Positions 32,531 to 40,074 of a stretch of DNA of 44,621 nt are shown in pieces (positions within the stretch are counted from its first letter, which is position 1; each line of letters opens with the position of its first letter). The stretch spans positions 1 to 44,621 of the forward strand of contig CALXSF010000016.1 of assembly GCA_944391055.1 (NCBI GenBank), in the 5' to 3' direction. The stretch comes from an uncultured Kiritimatiellota bacterium. Lineage in GTDB: Bacteria; Verrucomicrobiota; Kiritimatiellia; RFP12; DVOR01. The translations under genes and the position numbers were made by a program. The notes beneath the pieces are model-generated. The model saw only the letters and a program-made list of their open reading frames with translations. It was not told where the DNA came from and did not search any database.

Positions 32531-33658
32531 TCAATGGTAAAGCAGGATGCCGGCGGCCTTTTTCAGGACGTCGTGGCTGGTGATGGAGAGGGCCTCATCC
32601 AGGGAGATGAGCTTGGCGTTGGCGCCGGCGCCGTAGCCGCGCGGCCGCGTCGGGTGGCCGTCGGGGGCGTTCGTCGTCAGGTCGCCCGTCACGCACTGGC
32701 CCACGGCGTAGGCCATGACGGGGAAGGCGGATTGCTTGGGCTTGGCGAGGGCGTTGAGGTCGTCCGAGCCTTTGGGGAAGAACCATTCGTCGAAGCCGGG
32801 GATGCTGTCGTGCGGCGGATAGTCGCGCACCGCCACCCACAGCGTCGGCGAGGGCAGGATCGGTTTCTCGCCGTTCTTCTTGGAGACGATCGGCCAGAAG
32901 GTCGGCATCTTGGCGGGCAGCCAGTAGACCTCGCCCACGATGGGGATCTCCTTGATGGAGGAGAAGAGGGCGTCGAGGCCCAGGCTCTCGCCGCTGTCCC
33001 ACGGCGGCTGGCCCGTCATCGTCTTCTCCTCCACCGGCAGGAGGAGCGTGTCCTTGGGCGCGAGCGAGAGCCCGAAGGCGAAGGCGTCCAGCTCCAGCGT
33101 CGTGCCCCCCGGCATCGCCAGCGACGCCGCGCCCTCCCCCGGCGAGACGAAGTGCCCGATGAGCCCCGCCGCGCCGTTGTACGCGGCGACCTCCTGCGCC
33201 GCGAGGTAGGCCAGCACGCACGTGCCGTATCGGTAAAACCGTTGCGCCACCTTGATGAAGGCGAGCACCACCTCGCACATCCACGTGCAGGCCGCGCACG
33301 CGACCACCGAGGCCCCGATCAGCGCCACGTTCAGGATGGGCCCGATGATCGGGATCCCCGTCACGCTCTGCGCGATGACCACCAGCACGCCCGAGACGAC
33401 GTAGCCCGAGATGGCCGTGGAGAGCGTGTCGTAACCCTCCTCGTTCAGGTTTTGCAGACTGTTCATCCCGCGCGCCTGCCAGGTCGCGTGCTCCAGCGCC
33501 GCCGCGTCCACCGCGTCCTGCAGGCGCATCTTCTCGCGCGAGAGGGTGTAGGTGTTCCACGTCATCGTCAGCATCCCGCAGACGAAGAACATCACCAGCG
33601 CCATCAGGAGCCCCACCGCCCCCCGGTCGCCGAGCAGCCGCCGCCTCAACGTTTCCAT
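32531..33658 (-). CDS. TadG-like protein of the Tad operon
   Basis: A 375-residue protein with the TadE/G N-terminus: GDRGAVGLLMALVMFFVCGM membrane helix (residues about 11-33), then MRLQDAVDAAALEHATWQARGMN, the conserved 'QDAADAAALAAA'-type helix. Two more hydrophobic stretches lie between residues 80 and 135. No vWA domain is present, so it is shorter than classical TadG. The periplasmic C-terminal half is unassigned. Its start lies 13 bases inside the preceding gene. A minor pilin or fibre-anchoring role is inferred from family and position. Confidence 0.8.
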   Translation of the reverse strand: METLRRRLLGDRGAVGLLMALVMFFVCGMLTMTWNTYTLSREKMRLQDAVDAAALEHATWQARGMNSLQNLNEEGYDTLSTAISGYVVSGVLVVIAQSVTGIPIIGPILNVALIGASVVACAACTWMCEVVLAFIKVAQRFYRYGTCVLAYLAAQEVAAYNGAAGLIGHFVSPGEGAASLAMPGGTTLELDAFAFGLSLAPKDTLLLPVEEKTMTGQPPWDSGESLGLDALFSSIKEIPIVGEVYWLPAKMPTFWPIVSKKNGEKPILPSPTLWVAVRDYPPHDSIPGFDEWFFPKGSDDLNALAKPKQSAFPVMAYAVGQCVTGDLTTNAPDGHPTRPRGYGAGANAKLISLDEALSITSHDVLKKAAGILLYH

Positions 33659-35925
33659 GGCCCGTCTCCCTTCCCGTCCGGGTCGCCATAGACGCCCTGG
33701 CCGTCCTTGCCGAGGTCCGCGTCGCCGACGCCGTCGTTCTGCGCGTTCTGCGCGGCGACCGCCCCCCAGTCGATCTTGCTTGGATCCAGCTTCGAGGCCG
33801 CGTTCAGCCGCAGCTTCTGCGCGAATTCGATTTCCTTGGCCAGCGCCGCGTCCGCCTTCGCCGAAAGGGTCGCGGCGGCGGAGGCGGCCTGCGCGGCGGA
33901 GGCGTCCACCGCTGCCAGGCGTTGCCCCAGCTCGGCGAAGGCCTTCTCCCCGGCGCCCTCCTTCCCCGCCGCGTCGATCGCGCGCCCCAACGCCTCCCGC
34001 TCGCCGGCCAGGCGCCCCGAGACGGCGTCAAGGGCCGCGCAGGCCGCGCCGATCTCACGGGCCAGGCCATCCAACGCGTCGCGCAGGGCCTTGAGCTCGC
34101 CGTAGGTCTGCCTCCACGCCTGCTCCAGCGCCTCGGGCGTCACCGCCTCCTCGCCCTCGGTCAGCTCCGCGCCGGAAAGGTTTTGGAGCGTCGCGGCGTC
34201 CAGTTCGATGCCGGAGCCCTTGTCCTTTTCCTCGCCCACGCGCTTGGCGAGCTCCGCGATGACGCCGTCGACCCACTTGCGCAGCTGGGCCACCTTGTCC
34301 AACGCGCCCGAGGCCGCCGAGCCCGCCTCCGCCAGGCGCGCGCCCAGCCCGGCGGCCGTCTCCCCGGCCTGCCCATGCGCCTTGGCGGCCTCCGTCGCCG
34401 CGTCCCAACGCGCCTGGGTCGCCGCGTCCACCCCCATATTCCTCACCTGCGGCAGGTCGCCCAATGTGTCCAGGTAGCGCTGGCGTGGCCTCCCCGCGCC
34501 GTAATGGAGCCACTCGCGCCGCCGATAGCCCCCGCCGCCGTTCAGATAACTGTTCAGGGTCGCCCGCAAGGCCCCGCGCGAGGAATAGTGCGTGTTGTTC
34601 AGCGCCGCCGTCCAGCTCGTTTGGTACTCTTTCGGATAGTTCTTCCCGCCATAGGCGATGGACTGCCAGTCCTGCAGATGGTGGGCCGTCAGCAGGAGGC
34701 CATCCTTGGTGTTCCCGCTCAGGTGCACCGACTCGCGGACGTTCCGGTAGCGCATGAGGAAGAGTTCGATCTTCAGGTCGTGGCGGATCGTGTCCGAGAC
34801 CCCCTTGTAGGCGCTCGCCGCGTTCTCCTCGGGGCGCTTGTACTCCGCCGGGTCGGTGGAGGCCAGGTTCGCGTTCTTCAGCGCCGGCTCCGTCAGCGTC
34901 AGGCAATGGCCCGTGGCCCAGACGCCCGCCCCCGTGCGGTCGCCGCCCCAGAAGAGCGGGAAGAGCCAATCGCTCGCCATCGGCCAGCGCACGCGCACAT
35001 AGGCGATCTGCCCCGCCAGGCCCGGGTCTTTCCCCGCCACGTGCGGCTGGCGGAGCGTCCCCTGCGGCCCCAGGAACGTGAGGCCGTCGGCGTTGGCCGT
35101 GTAGACCTTCACCACGGGGCCGTTCTTCTTCCCCGCGCCGACCGTCGCGTAAAAGAGGCGCTGGTAGGCCTTCTGCAGGTTGCGCGCGTAATGCTTCGCG
35201 GAGCTGAAGCTCCCGCCCTTCTGATCCAACGCGCCGCTGATCTTCTCGCCCAAGCCGTTCAGCTGTTTCTGCGCCCACGTCACCACCGGCGTCAGCACGC
35301 TGTTCGCCACCGCCGCGATGACCGGCCTGACCACCGTGTTGACCAGCGCGTTCGAGACGCCGCTCAGCATGCCGTCCGGCAGCGCCTTCAGATCCTCCAG
35401 CGAGCTGAGCGCCGAGGTCTTCTCGTCGAGGAGCTTCCCCAACGCGTCGCCCAGCCCCCCAGAATCCTTCGTCAGCGCCTTCAGCGGCTCCGAGACGATC
35501 AACGTCAGCAGGTCGCCCATCTCATGTCCCGGCACCCCCGTGTAGCCCATCGAGCTGCCCGACATCAGCATCAGCGTCGTCAGCGTCCGCTGGTCCCCCA
35601 CCTCGTTCAGGAGTTTGATGGCCTTGTTCAGGCCGCTGGCCGCCGTCTCCCCGATCGACCCCTCCTCGAAGTCCATGGTCTTGATCTTGAAGAGTTTGGC
35701 GTCCTGCTTCACCTTCACGATGCGCGCCACCTGCCACGCCGCGTGGTTCGCCATCACCGAGGCGTCCCAGAAGGTCGCCAGCTCGATCAGCAGCGAGGCC
35801 ATCATCAGCACCAACGGCGCCAGGAAGGCGAACTCCACGTACGCGCTCCCCCGCGCGCCCCGCAGCCGCCGCCCCCCCGCCCGGAGCGCGCGCCGGTCCT
35901 CCGCCGAGCGCCGAGCCCACCCCAT
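33646..35925 (-). CDS. Very large TadE-like protein with C-terminal coiled coil
   Basis: A 759-residue protein that starts like a TadE pseudopilin (RGSAYVEFAFLAPLVLMMAS, residues about 26-45) but continues into a long periplasmic region. Residues about 60-520 are mixed alpha/beta with no family I recognise; residues about 540-735 are Ala/Glu-rich helices with coiled-coil character; the tail is Gly/Asp-rich (DADLGKDGQGVYGDPDGKG). Typical TadE proteins are 130-250 residues. ATG 35925 overlaps the prepilin peptidase stop by one base. It could be a surface-exposed tip adhesin anchored through the pilin signal; that is inference. Confidence 0.75.
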   Translation of the reverse strand: MGWARRSAEDRRALRAGGRRLRGARGSAYVEFAFLAPLVLMMASLLIELATFWDASVMANHAAWQVARIVKVKQDAKLFKIKTMDFEEGSIGETAASGLNKAIKLLNEVGDQRTLTTLMLMSGSSMGYTGVPGHEMGDLLTLIVSEPLKALTKDSGGLGDALGKLLDEKTSALSSLEDLKALPDGMLSGVSNALVNTVVRPVIAAVANSVLTPVVTWAQKQLNGLGEKISGALDQKGGSFSSAKHYARNLQKAYQRLFYATVGAGKKNGPVVKVYTANADGLTFLGPQGTLRQPHVAGKDPGLAGQIAYVRVRWPMASDWLFPLFWGGDRTGAGVWATGHCLTLTEPALKNANLASTDPAEYKRPEENAASAYKGVSDTIRHDLKIELFLMRYRNVRESVHLSGNTKDGLLLTAHHLQDWQSIAYGGKNYPKEYQTSWTAALNNTHYSSRGALRATLNSYLNGGGGYRRREWLHYGAGRPRQRYLDTLGDLPQVRNMGVDAATQARWDAATEAAKAHGQAGETAAGLGARLAEAGSAASGALDKVAQLRKWVDGVIAELAKRVGEEKDKGSGIELDAATLQNLSGAELTEGEEAVTPEALEQAWRQTYGELKALRDALDGLAREIGAACAALDAVSGRLAGEREALGRAIDAAGKEGAGEKAFAELGQRLAAVDASAAQAASAAATLSAKADAALAKEIEFAQKLRLNAASKLDPSKIDWGAVAAQNAQNDGVGDADLGKDGQGVYGDPDGKGDGPWKR

Positions 35926-36440
35926 CACGCGAAGGCCCTCCAAAAGACGGCGAAAAGGCTCCCCGCCGCGATCGCCAGCCCATACGGCACCGTCGGCGCC
36001 CGCCGCAGCCCGCGCCCCTGCCGCGCCCGCCCGCCGAGCAGGATCCGCCCCGCCCGCGCCAGCGTCCCCCACACCTGCCCGCGCCACACCATCACCGCCA
36101 ACGCCAAAATCCCCCCCGCCAGGCACGTCTGCGCCAACGCCGGCAGCACCAACGGCCAGCCCACCATCGCCCCCACCCCCGCCATCAGCTTCATGTCCCC
36201 GCCCCCCAGCGCCCCCATCAGGCAGAACGGCAGGAAGACCCCGCCCCCCAGCGCCAGCCCGACCGCCGCGTCCAGCGCGCCCGCCCAATCCCCCTCCAGC
36301 AGCCCCGCCCCCAGCCCGAAGACCATCATCGCGAAGGTCAGCCAATTCGGGATCCGCCGGAAACGGATCTCCCAATAGCAGGCGAAGGCCAGCGGCACCG
36401 GCAGCAGCAGGCACGCCAAAGGCAGCGAGGAAAGCGGCAT
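35925..36440 (-). CDS. cpaA: Prepilin peptidase CpaA/TadV-like (A24), first catalytic Asp replaced by Glu
   Basis: A 171-residue polytopic membrane protein of the A24 prepilin peptidase family, which trims Flp and TadE/F prepilins at the inner membrane face. The second active-site motif GGGDMKL (Asp82) is intact and the RRIPN motif is present. In the first motif (CYWEIRFRRIPN) Glu24, codon GAG, stands where the family has Asp. The gene lies directly downstream of three small pilin genes, 16 bases from the nearest. Activity with Glu is possible but untested. Confidence 0.85.
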   Translation of the reverse strand: MPLSSLPLACLLLPVPLAFACYWEIRFRRIPNWLTFAMMVFGLGAGLLEGDWAGALDAAVGLALGGGVFLPFCLMGALGGGDMKLMAGVGAMVGWPLVLPALAQTCLAGGILALAVMVWRGQVWGTLARAGRILLGGRARQGRGLRRAPTVPYGLAIAAGSLFAVFWRAFA

Positions 36441-36456
36441 GGACGCCCCGACGCGG

Positions 36457-36651
36457 TCAGAAGATGGGCAGGCGGATCAGCATTTGGCGGAAGGCGAAAT
36501 CCGCCCCCAGCGCCCGGAAGGCGAACGACCCCGGCGCGAACACCGTCATCGCCGCCAAAAACACCAGCGCCGTCAGGAGGCAATACTCCAAGAACGCGCT
36601 CCCGCGCTCCGCGGAGACGCGCCTCGCCCAACGCCTGAGCCGCCGCGCCAT
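36457..36651 (-). CDS. Small Flp/TadE-type prepilin-like protein
   Basis: A 64-residue protein with a basic leader, a likely prepilin cleavage site after Gly17 (RG|SAFLEY), Glu at +5 and a hydrophobic helix of about 20 residues. The short remainder (FAPGSFAFRALGADFAFRQ) differs from the two other Flp-like proteins, so it may be a minor pilin. The gene lies four bases after the Flp gene at 36656-36871 and just before the prepilin peptidase. Confidence 0.75.
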   Translation of the reverse strand: MARRLRRWARRVSAERGSAFLEYCLLTALVFLAAMTVFAPGSFAFRALGADFAFRQMLIRLPIF

Positions 36652-36655
36652 CGGC

Positions 36656-36871
36656 TCACTTCGTCTGATTGTTCACGGCGGAGGTGTTCGCCTTCAGGTT
36701 CGCGCCCTTGACGCCCTCGGTCACCTGGTGCGTCTGCTCGCCCGTCGAGGACAGGAGGCCCTTCAGCTCGTCGCCGAAGAACATCGCCGCCACGGCCACC
36801 ACGATGGCCACCAAGCCCGCCAACAGCGCGTACTCGATGAAGGTCGCGCCCTTCCTGCTCTTCAGTTGCAT
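36656..36871 (-). CDS. flp: Flp-type major pilin
   Basis: A 71-residue Flp prepilin: basic leader of eight residues ending in Gly8, then ATFIEYALLAGLVAIVVAV with Glu13 at +5 and Tyr14, the classic Flp motif, followed by a polar Thr/Asn/Gln-rich tail. It should be processed by the neighbouring peptidase and polymerised into the fibre. I prefer ATG 36871 over ATG 36877 because AAGGAG then has a normal seven-base spacing; this is the strongest ribosome-binding site among the pilin genes, which fits a major subunit. Confidence 0.9.
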   Translation of the reverse strand: MQLKSRKGATFIEYALLAGLVAIVVAVAAMFFGDELKGLLSSTGEQTHQVTEGVKGANLKANTSAVNNQTK

Positions 36872-36925
36872 GGTCATGCTCCTTGTGTTTTGCTTTGGGA
36901 AAACCGCGCCGCCCGGCCGGGCGGC

Positions 36926-37117
36926 TCACTTCGAGCCGGAGAGCACCCCGGCCGTCTTGTTGCCCAGCTCCGTGAAGAAATCCCGGATCTGCTCGCCGAA
37001 AAACATCACGCCCACCGCCCCCACGATGCCGATCAGCGCCGCCAGCATCGCATACTCCAGGAACGCGCTCCCCCTCCGCGCCCCCAGGCGCCCCCGCAGC
37101 CAAGCCGCCGCCCTCAC
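36926..37117 (-). CDS. Second Flp-type pilin, GTG start
   Basis: A 63-residue Flp-like prepilin. Gly16 is followed by SAFLEYAMLAALIGIVGAVGV with Glu21 at +5, then a short GEQIRDFFTELGNK tail. The GTG at 37117 overlaps the TGA of the preceding small gene (GTGA), which makes it the best start; there is no ATG in a suitable place. The weak, coupled start suggests lower expression than the Flp at 36656-36871. Confidence 0.8.
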   Translation of the reverse strand: MRAAAWLRGRLGARRGSAFLEYAMLAALIGIVGAVGVMFFGEQIRDFFTELGNKTAGVLSGSK

Positions 37118-37332
37118 AGGAAACACCCCCACGTCAGCCACTCCGGCCAATCGGGAATGGCGAAGAAAAAGAAATAGCGCGGGCCGAAAAAGGCCTCCGG
37201 CTGCGTCCGCTCCGCGTAAAACGCCTCCTTGGACGCCCACGTCCCCGGCGATTCCGGGACGGGCGCCTCCGCCGCGTCCGCCAAGGCGGCCATGCACACC
37301 GCCGCCAGCAACACGATCGTCCGTCTCATCAT
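37114..37332 (-). CDS. Small exported protein leading the long Tad operon
   Basis: A 72-residue protein of unknown function. A signal peptide (MRRTIVLLAAVCMAALADA) is followed by a mature part of about 50 residues rich in Trp, Phe and Pro (FFGPRYFFFFAIPDWPEW). Two ATGs (37332 and 37329) follow GGAGGG; the second has slightly better spacing. It is the first gene of the long Tad operon and is coupled to the second pilin through a GTGA overlap. A small exported partner of the pilus is plausible. Confidence 0.65.
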   Translation of the reverse strand: MMRRTIVLLAAVCMAALADAAEAPVPESPGTWASKEAFYAERTQPEAFFGPRYFFFFAIPDWPEWLTWGCFL

Positions 37333-37405
37333 CCCTCCGAATGCCGCTTCTCGGGATTCATGCGGCACGACCCTTCCGCGCCCGCCATCCCAAGTTGCCA
37401 TTGAA

Positions 37406-37434
37406 GGTAACATATCCTCCCCCATCCGTCAAGA
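37406..37434 (-). promoter_or_regulatory. Candidate promoter of the long Tad operon
   Basis: On the minus strand TTGACG (37434..37429) and TACCTT (37411..37406) are separated by 17 bases, about 75 bases before the first ATG. The -35 ends 20 bases from the left end of the insertion sequence at 37454, so that insertion has left the promoter core intact but removed whatever regulatory DNA lay upstream. Confidence 0.45.
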
Positions 37435-37453
37435 CTTTTGCGGAACGGCGTGA

Positions 37454-38658
37454 TGTGTCATAGTCATGTGCACCGAAGGGTATCATGGTTTCCTCCCCAT
37501 GTGTCAAAAGAATGTGCACCGAAGGAGGACGCCAATGACACACGAATTCAAGGTAGCATACATGACTAAGATGAAGCACCGATACGCTCAGGCAAAGACG
37601 CGAGCCCAGAAGTCGGCAATTATCAGTGAGTGCATCCAAATAACGGGCTTTACCCGAAAGTATGTCATTCGGCTCCTAACGGGGAGGCGCACATATCGCA
37701 AACATCGTGGCCACCGTCCATCATTCTCTGCACCGGCACGTAAGATGCTTGCGAGGATTTGGCGCAGCCTTGGCATGATGTGTCCGCTTTATCTTCACGC
37801 CATTATGGACTCTGCCATCCAGGATTTCGGTGCTGTCTATGGCCCAATCCCTGACAGTGTTGCCGCAGAGCTTCGTCGAATGAGTGTGTCCACAATGTAT
37901 CGCATTCTTCGTCTACATCGTTTCGGCCCACGATTGGGCAACAAGCGCTCCGGCGGCAAAGCCTCGCTCGCGGCCCAGATCCCCGCCGGCCCCGGCATCC
38001 TCCAGGTGGACACCGTCGCGCTCTGCGGCGGCGACATACGCGAAAGCTTCTTCTGGATCCTCCACGTCACCGACGCGGCCACCCAATGGGGCGCCCTTGC
38101 CCCCTGCTGGAACCGCGGCGCCGAGGCCACCGCCAACGCCCTCGCGCACCTCCTCGAACAACTCCCCTTCCCACCCAAAGCCATCCACGTCGACCGCGAC
38201 GCTCCTGAGCCAAAGGCGAAAGGCCATGGCAGCGAATTCCTCAACCACCACCTCCTCGCCTTCCTCAAAACCCACCACCCCGACGTCCGGCTCACCCGTT
38301 CCCGCCCCTACCGCAAAAACGACAACAACCGCATCGAGCAAAAGAACGGCTCCGTCGTCCGCGCCCTCTTCGGCGACCTCCGCTTCGACGACCACGCCCA
38401 GCTCGCCCCCCTCACCGCCCTCTGCGACCAATGGAGCCTCCTGCACAACCTCGCCATCCCCTGCCGCCGCCAAGTGACGCACCACCGCCACGTCACCTCG
38501 CGCGGCATCACCCACACCCGCGCCTTCGACCGTCCCCAAACCCCCTGGCAACGCCTCAACGCCCTCCGCCCCCAACCGCCCCCTCCCTTCGGTGCACATC
38601 CTAATGACACATCAACCCTCCGCTTACCCTCCCTTCGGTGCACTTTTCATTTGACATA
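37454..38658 (+). mobile_element. IS1202/ISNCY-like insertion sequence with paired end repeats
   Basis: The element is bounded by inverted repeats sharing a core GTGCACCGAAGG preceded by TGTCA. Each end has two copies of this motif: 37454-37480 and 37500-37525 on the left, and 38585-38611 and 38631-38657 inverted on the right. Inner and outer copies are offset by exactly 46 bases at both ends. One transposase gene lies inside. The right end abuts an IS30-family copy that lacks its own 5' end. The precise outer boundaries and any target duplication cannot be fixed by eye. Confidence 0.8.
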
Positions 38659-38680
38659 TTACGACCACTTCTTCTCGTAG
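37535..38680 (+). CDS. Transposase, IS1202/ISNCY-like DDE integrase-core protein
   Basis: A 381-residue DDE transposase with an N-terminal helix-turn-helix (ITGFTRKYVIRLLTG), catalytic Asp159 (LQVDTVALCGG), Asp220/222 (HVDRD) and Glu268 in SRPYRKNDNNRIEQKNG, the family hallmark. Between the second Asp and GSEF an eight-residue insert (223-230) replaces the usual compact DSDNGSEF. The ribosome-binding site AAGGAGG lies in the inner left repeat, so transposase binding could block translation or transcription. The frame passes through the right repeats and ends at 38680 in the adjoining IS30 sequence. Codon use changes near 37935 from mixed to strongly C-ended. It may be inactive. Confidence 0.85.
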   Translation: MTHEFKVAYMTKMKHRYAQAKTRAQKSAIISECIQITGFTRKYVIRLLTGRRTYRKHRGHRPSFSAPARKMLARIWRSLGMMCPLYLHAIMDSAIQDFGAVYGPIPDSVAAELRRMSVSTMYRILRLHRFGPRLGNKRSGGKASLAAQIPAGPGILQVDTVALCGGDIRESFFWILHVTDAATQWGALAPCWNRGAEATANALAHLLEQLPFPPKAIHVDRDAPEPKAKGHGSEFLNHHLLAFLKTHHPDVRLTRSRPYRKNDNNRIEQKNGSVVRALFGDLRFDDHAQLAPLTALCDQWSLLHNLAIPCRRQVTHHRHVTSRGITHTRAFDRPQTPWQRLNALRPQPPPPFGAHPNDTSTLRLPSLRCTFHLTYYDHFFS

Positions 38681-39770
38681 GCAACGAACGCAAGAATCGT
38701 GCATTCGCAAAAACGGAAAGGCTGACGTGGAGGCGTGCATTAGGTATTGGAACATGTATCGGAAATCCGTTGCCAGACCCTCTGTCCGAGCGTTCGCGCG
38801 AATGATCGGGGAGAAACCCTCAACCGTGAGATACATCCTCAAAAAAGGAACCACCGCCGATCGGTTGACGTGGTATCTTCCCGACCAAAAACGGTGGGAG
38901 TACTTCGACCTAAGCCCGGAGTTTGCCGTGGAAGAGACCCGAAGACGCAACGCCAACAAAGGGCCCCGCGGCAAGGTCTCAAACTTCTTTGTTCGAGACT
39001 TTGCAAAGGCATATGAAAAGACGAAAAGTGTCACCTACGCATTGAAGGTGCTTCATGAGGCTTCGCCCAACGCGTATCTCCCCAGTCGCAGCACCGTCTA
39101 TCGCCTGATGGACAAAGGCGAACTTCAGGATGCGCGCGGCAGACCTCTTACCCACAAGCGTTACAAGAAAAACCAACACAAGCCCGCCTCCACCGATGTC
39201 CCCCGTAACCACGCCCCCAAGCACATGATCGACGACCTTCCTCCAGCCGCGCGCCATCACACCGAGCCCGGACATTTCCAGATGGACACCGTCCATTCTT
39301 CCGGCGGCCGCGGTGGCATCCTCACCCTTGTCGACCCCCACCATGGCAATCCAACAGCGCCCCGCCGCTTCTATATGTACGCCCTTCCAACCATTTCTCA
39401 GGCCTCCGTGACCTCCGCGCTTCATCGCTTTCGCCGCGACCTTCGCGCCAACGGCCATGAACTTAAGACGATTCTCACCGACAATGGCTCGGAGTTTCTC
39501 CATGAAGACACGCTTGAAGCCCTCCTTCATGTCCCCATCTACTACTGCCATCCCTACAGTGCTTGGGAGAAAGGCTCCATTGAACGCCACAATCGCCTCC
39601 TGCGCCTCTACTGCCCCAAATCCACCAACTTTTCCAAGCTAAGCCCTCGTGCGCTTAAACAGACCCATCGCCTCATCGTCCACTACCCACACTCCCCCAA
39701 AAAGGTCTCCTAACTCATGCGTATGTTCCAAGTCTTCCCAAACGCACTGCGCAAATCTATTGACATTCTA
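38662..39770 (+). mobile_element. IS30-family element, copy A, 5' truncated
   Basis: From about 38662 the sequence matches the second copy near 43988 almost base for base: only a few differences in the first 150 bases, then apparently none as far as the window allows comparison. The left part of the element, including the start region and leader hairpins seen in copy B, is missing and replaced by the end of the IS1202-like element. The right end lies between the transposase stop (39713) and the 28-bp repeat at 39771; I could not find an inverted terminal pair. Confidence 0.75.
38727..39713 (+). CDS. IS30-family transposase, copy A (N-terminally truncated)
   Basis: A DDE transposase of 328 residues from GTG 38727. 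The catalytic residues are Asp187 (FQMDTVHSS), Asp252 (ILTDNGSEF) and Glu286 (WEKGSIERHN), with the 33-residue spacing typical of IS30. The helix-turn-helix region (PSVRAFARMIGEKPSTVRYIL) is present. Compared with copy B, about 25 N-terminal codons and the natural start are lost: the frame upstream soon meets a stop at 38652 in the neighbouring element. Initiation at GTG 38727 or a later ATG would be required, so activity is doubtful. Confidence 0.85.
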   Translation: MEACIRYWNMYRKSVARPSVRAFARMIGEKPSTVRYILKKGTTADRLTWYLPDQKRWEYFDLSPEFAVEETRRRNANKGPRGKVSNFFVRDFAKAYEKTKSVTYALKVLHEASPNAYLPSRSTVYRLMDKGELQDARGRPLTHKRYKKNQHKPASTDVPRNHAPKHMIDDLPPAARHHTEPGHFQMDTVHSSGGRGGILTLVDPHHGNPTAPRRFYMYALPTISQASVTSALHRFRRDLRANGHELKTILTDNGSEFLHEDTLEALLHVPIYYCHPYSAWEKGSIERHNRLLRLYCPKSTNFSKLSPRALKQTHRLIVHYPHSPKKVS

Positions 39771-39798
39771 CAAACCGACATCGCCACCGACCTGTGTG
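39771..39798 (+). repeat. 28-bp direct repeat, left copy
   Basis: These 28 bases recur exactly at 43732-43759 in the same orientation, with weaker similarity extending through a TCCAC a few bases further on. The pair brackets the GH2 gene and its flanks (about 3.9 kb). The orientation is direct, so it is not a terminal inverted repeat. Confidence 0.85.
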
Positions 39799-39830
39799 AC
39801 TATCCACGACGCCCCCTCCCAAAAAGAACT

Positions 39831-39913
39831 GCCACCGCCGCGGCTCCGAGTGTGCGCTAATAACGCCCAAGGTGAGGGTGGGCCTGCGAACTCAGAAACG
39901 TCACGGCGGTGGC
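39831..39913. repeat. 10-bp inverted repeat with 63-base loop
   Basis: GCCACCGCCG at 39831-39840 pairs perfectly with CGGCGGTGGC at 39904-39913. No T-run follows, so it is not a simple terminator. It lies just beyond the IS30 right end and the 28-bp repeat. Confidence 0.6.
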
Positions 39914-40074
39914 AGAAAGCGGCAACCTCAACCGTCGCCCATCTCTCTGCCTCAACAACCAAGCAGAAGCGTATGAGCGAACAAAACGGTCTCCATCAGG
40001 GATTCTTCTTGGAAGGGTATCGACGGCAAGGCCACGCCGTACGACATAAACCCCCTTCCCATATGAATGCAGAT

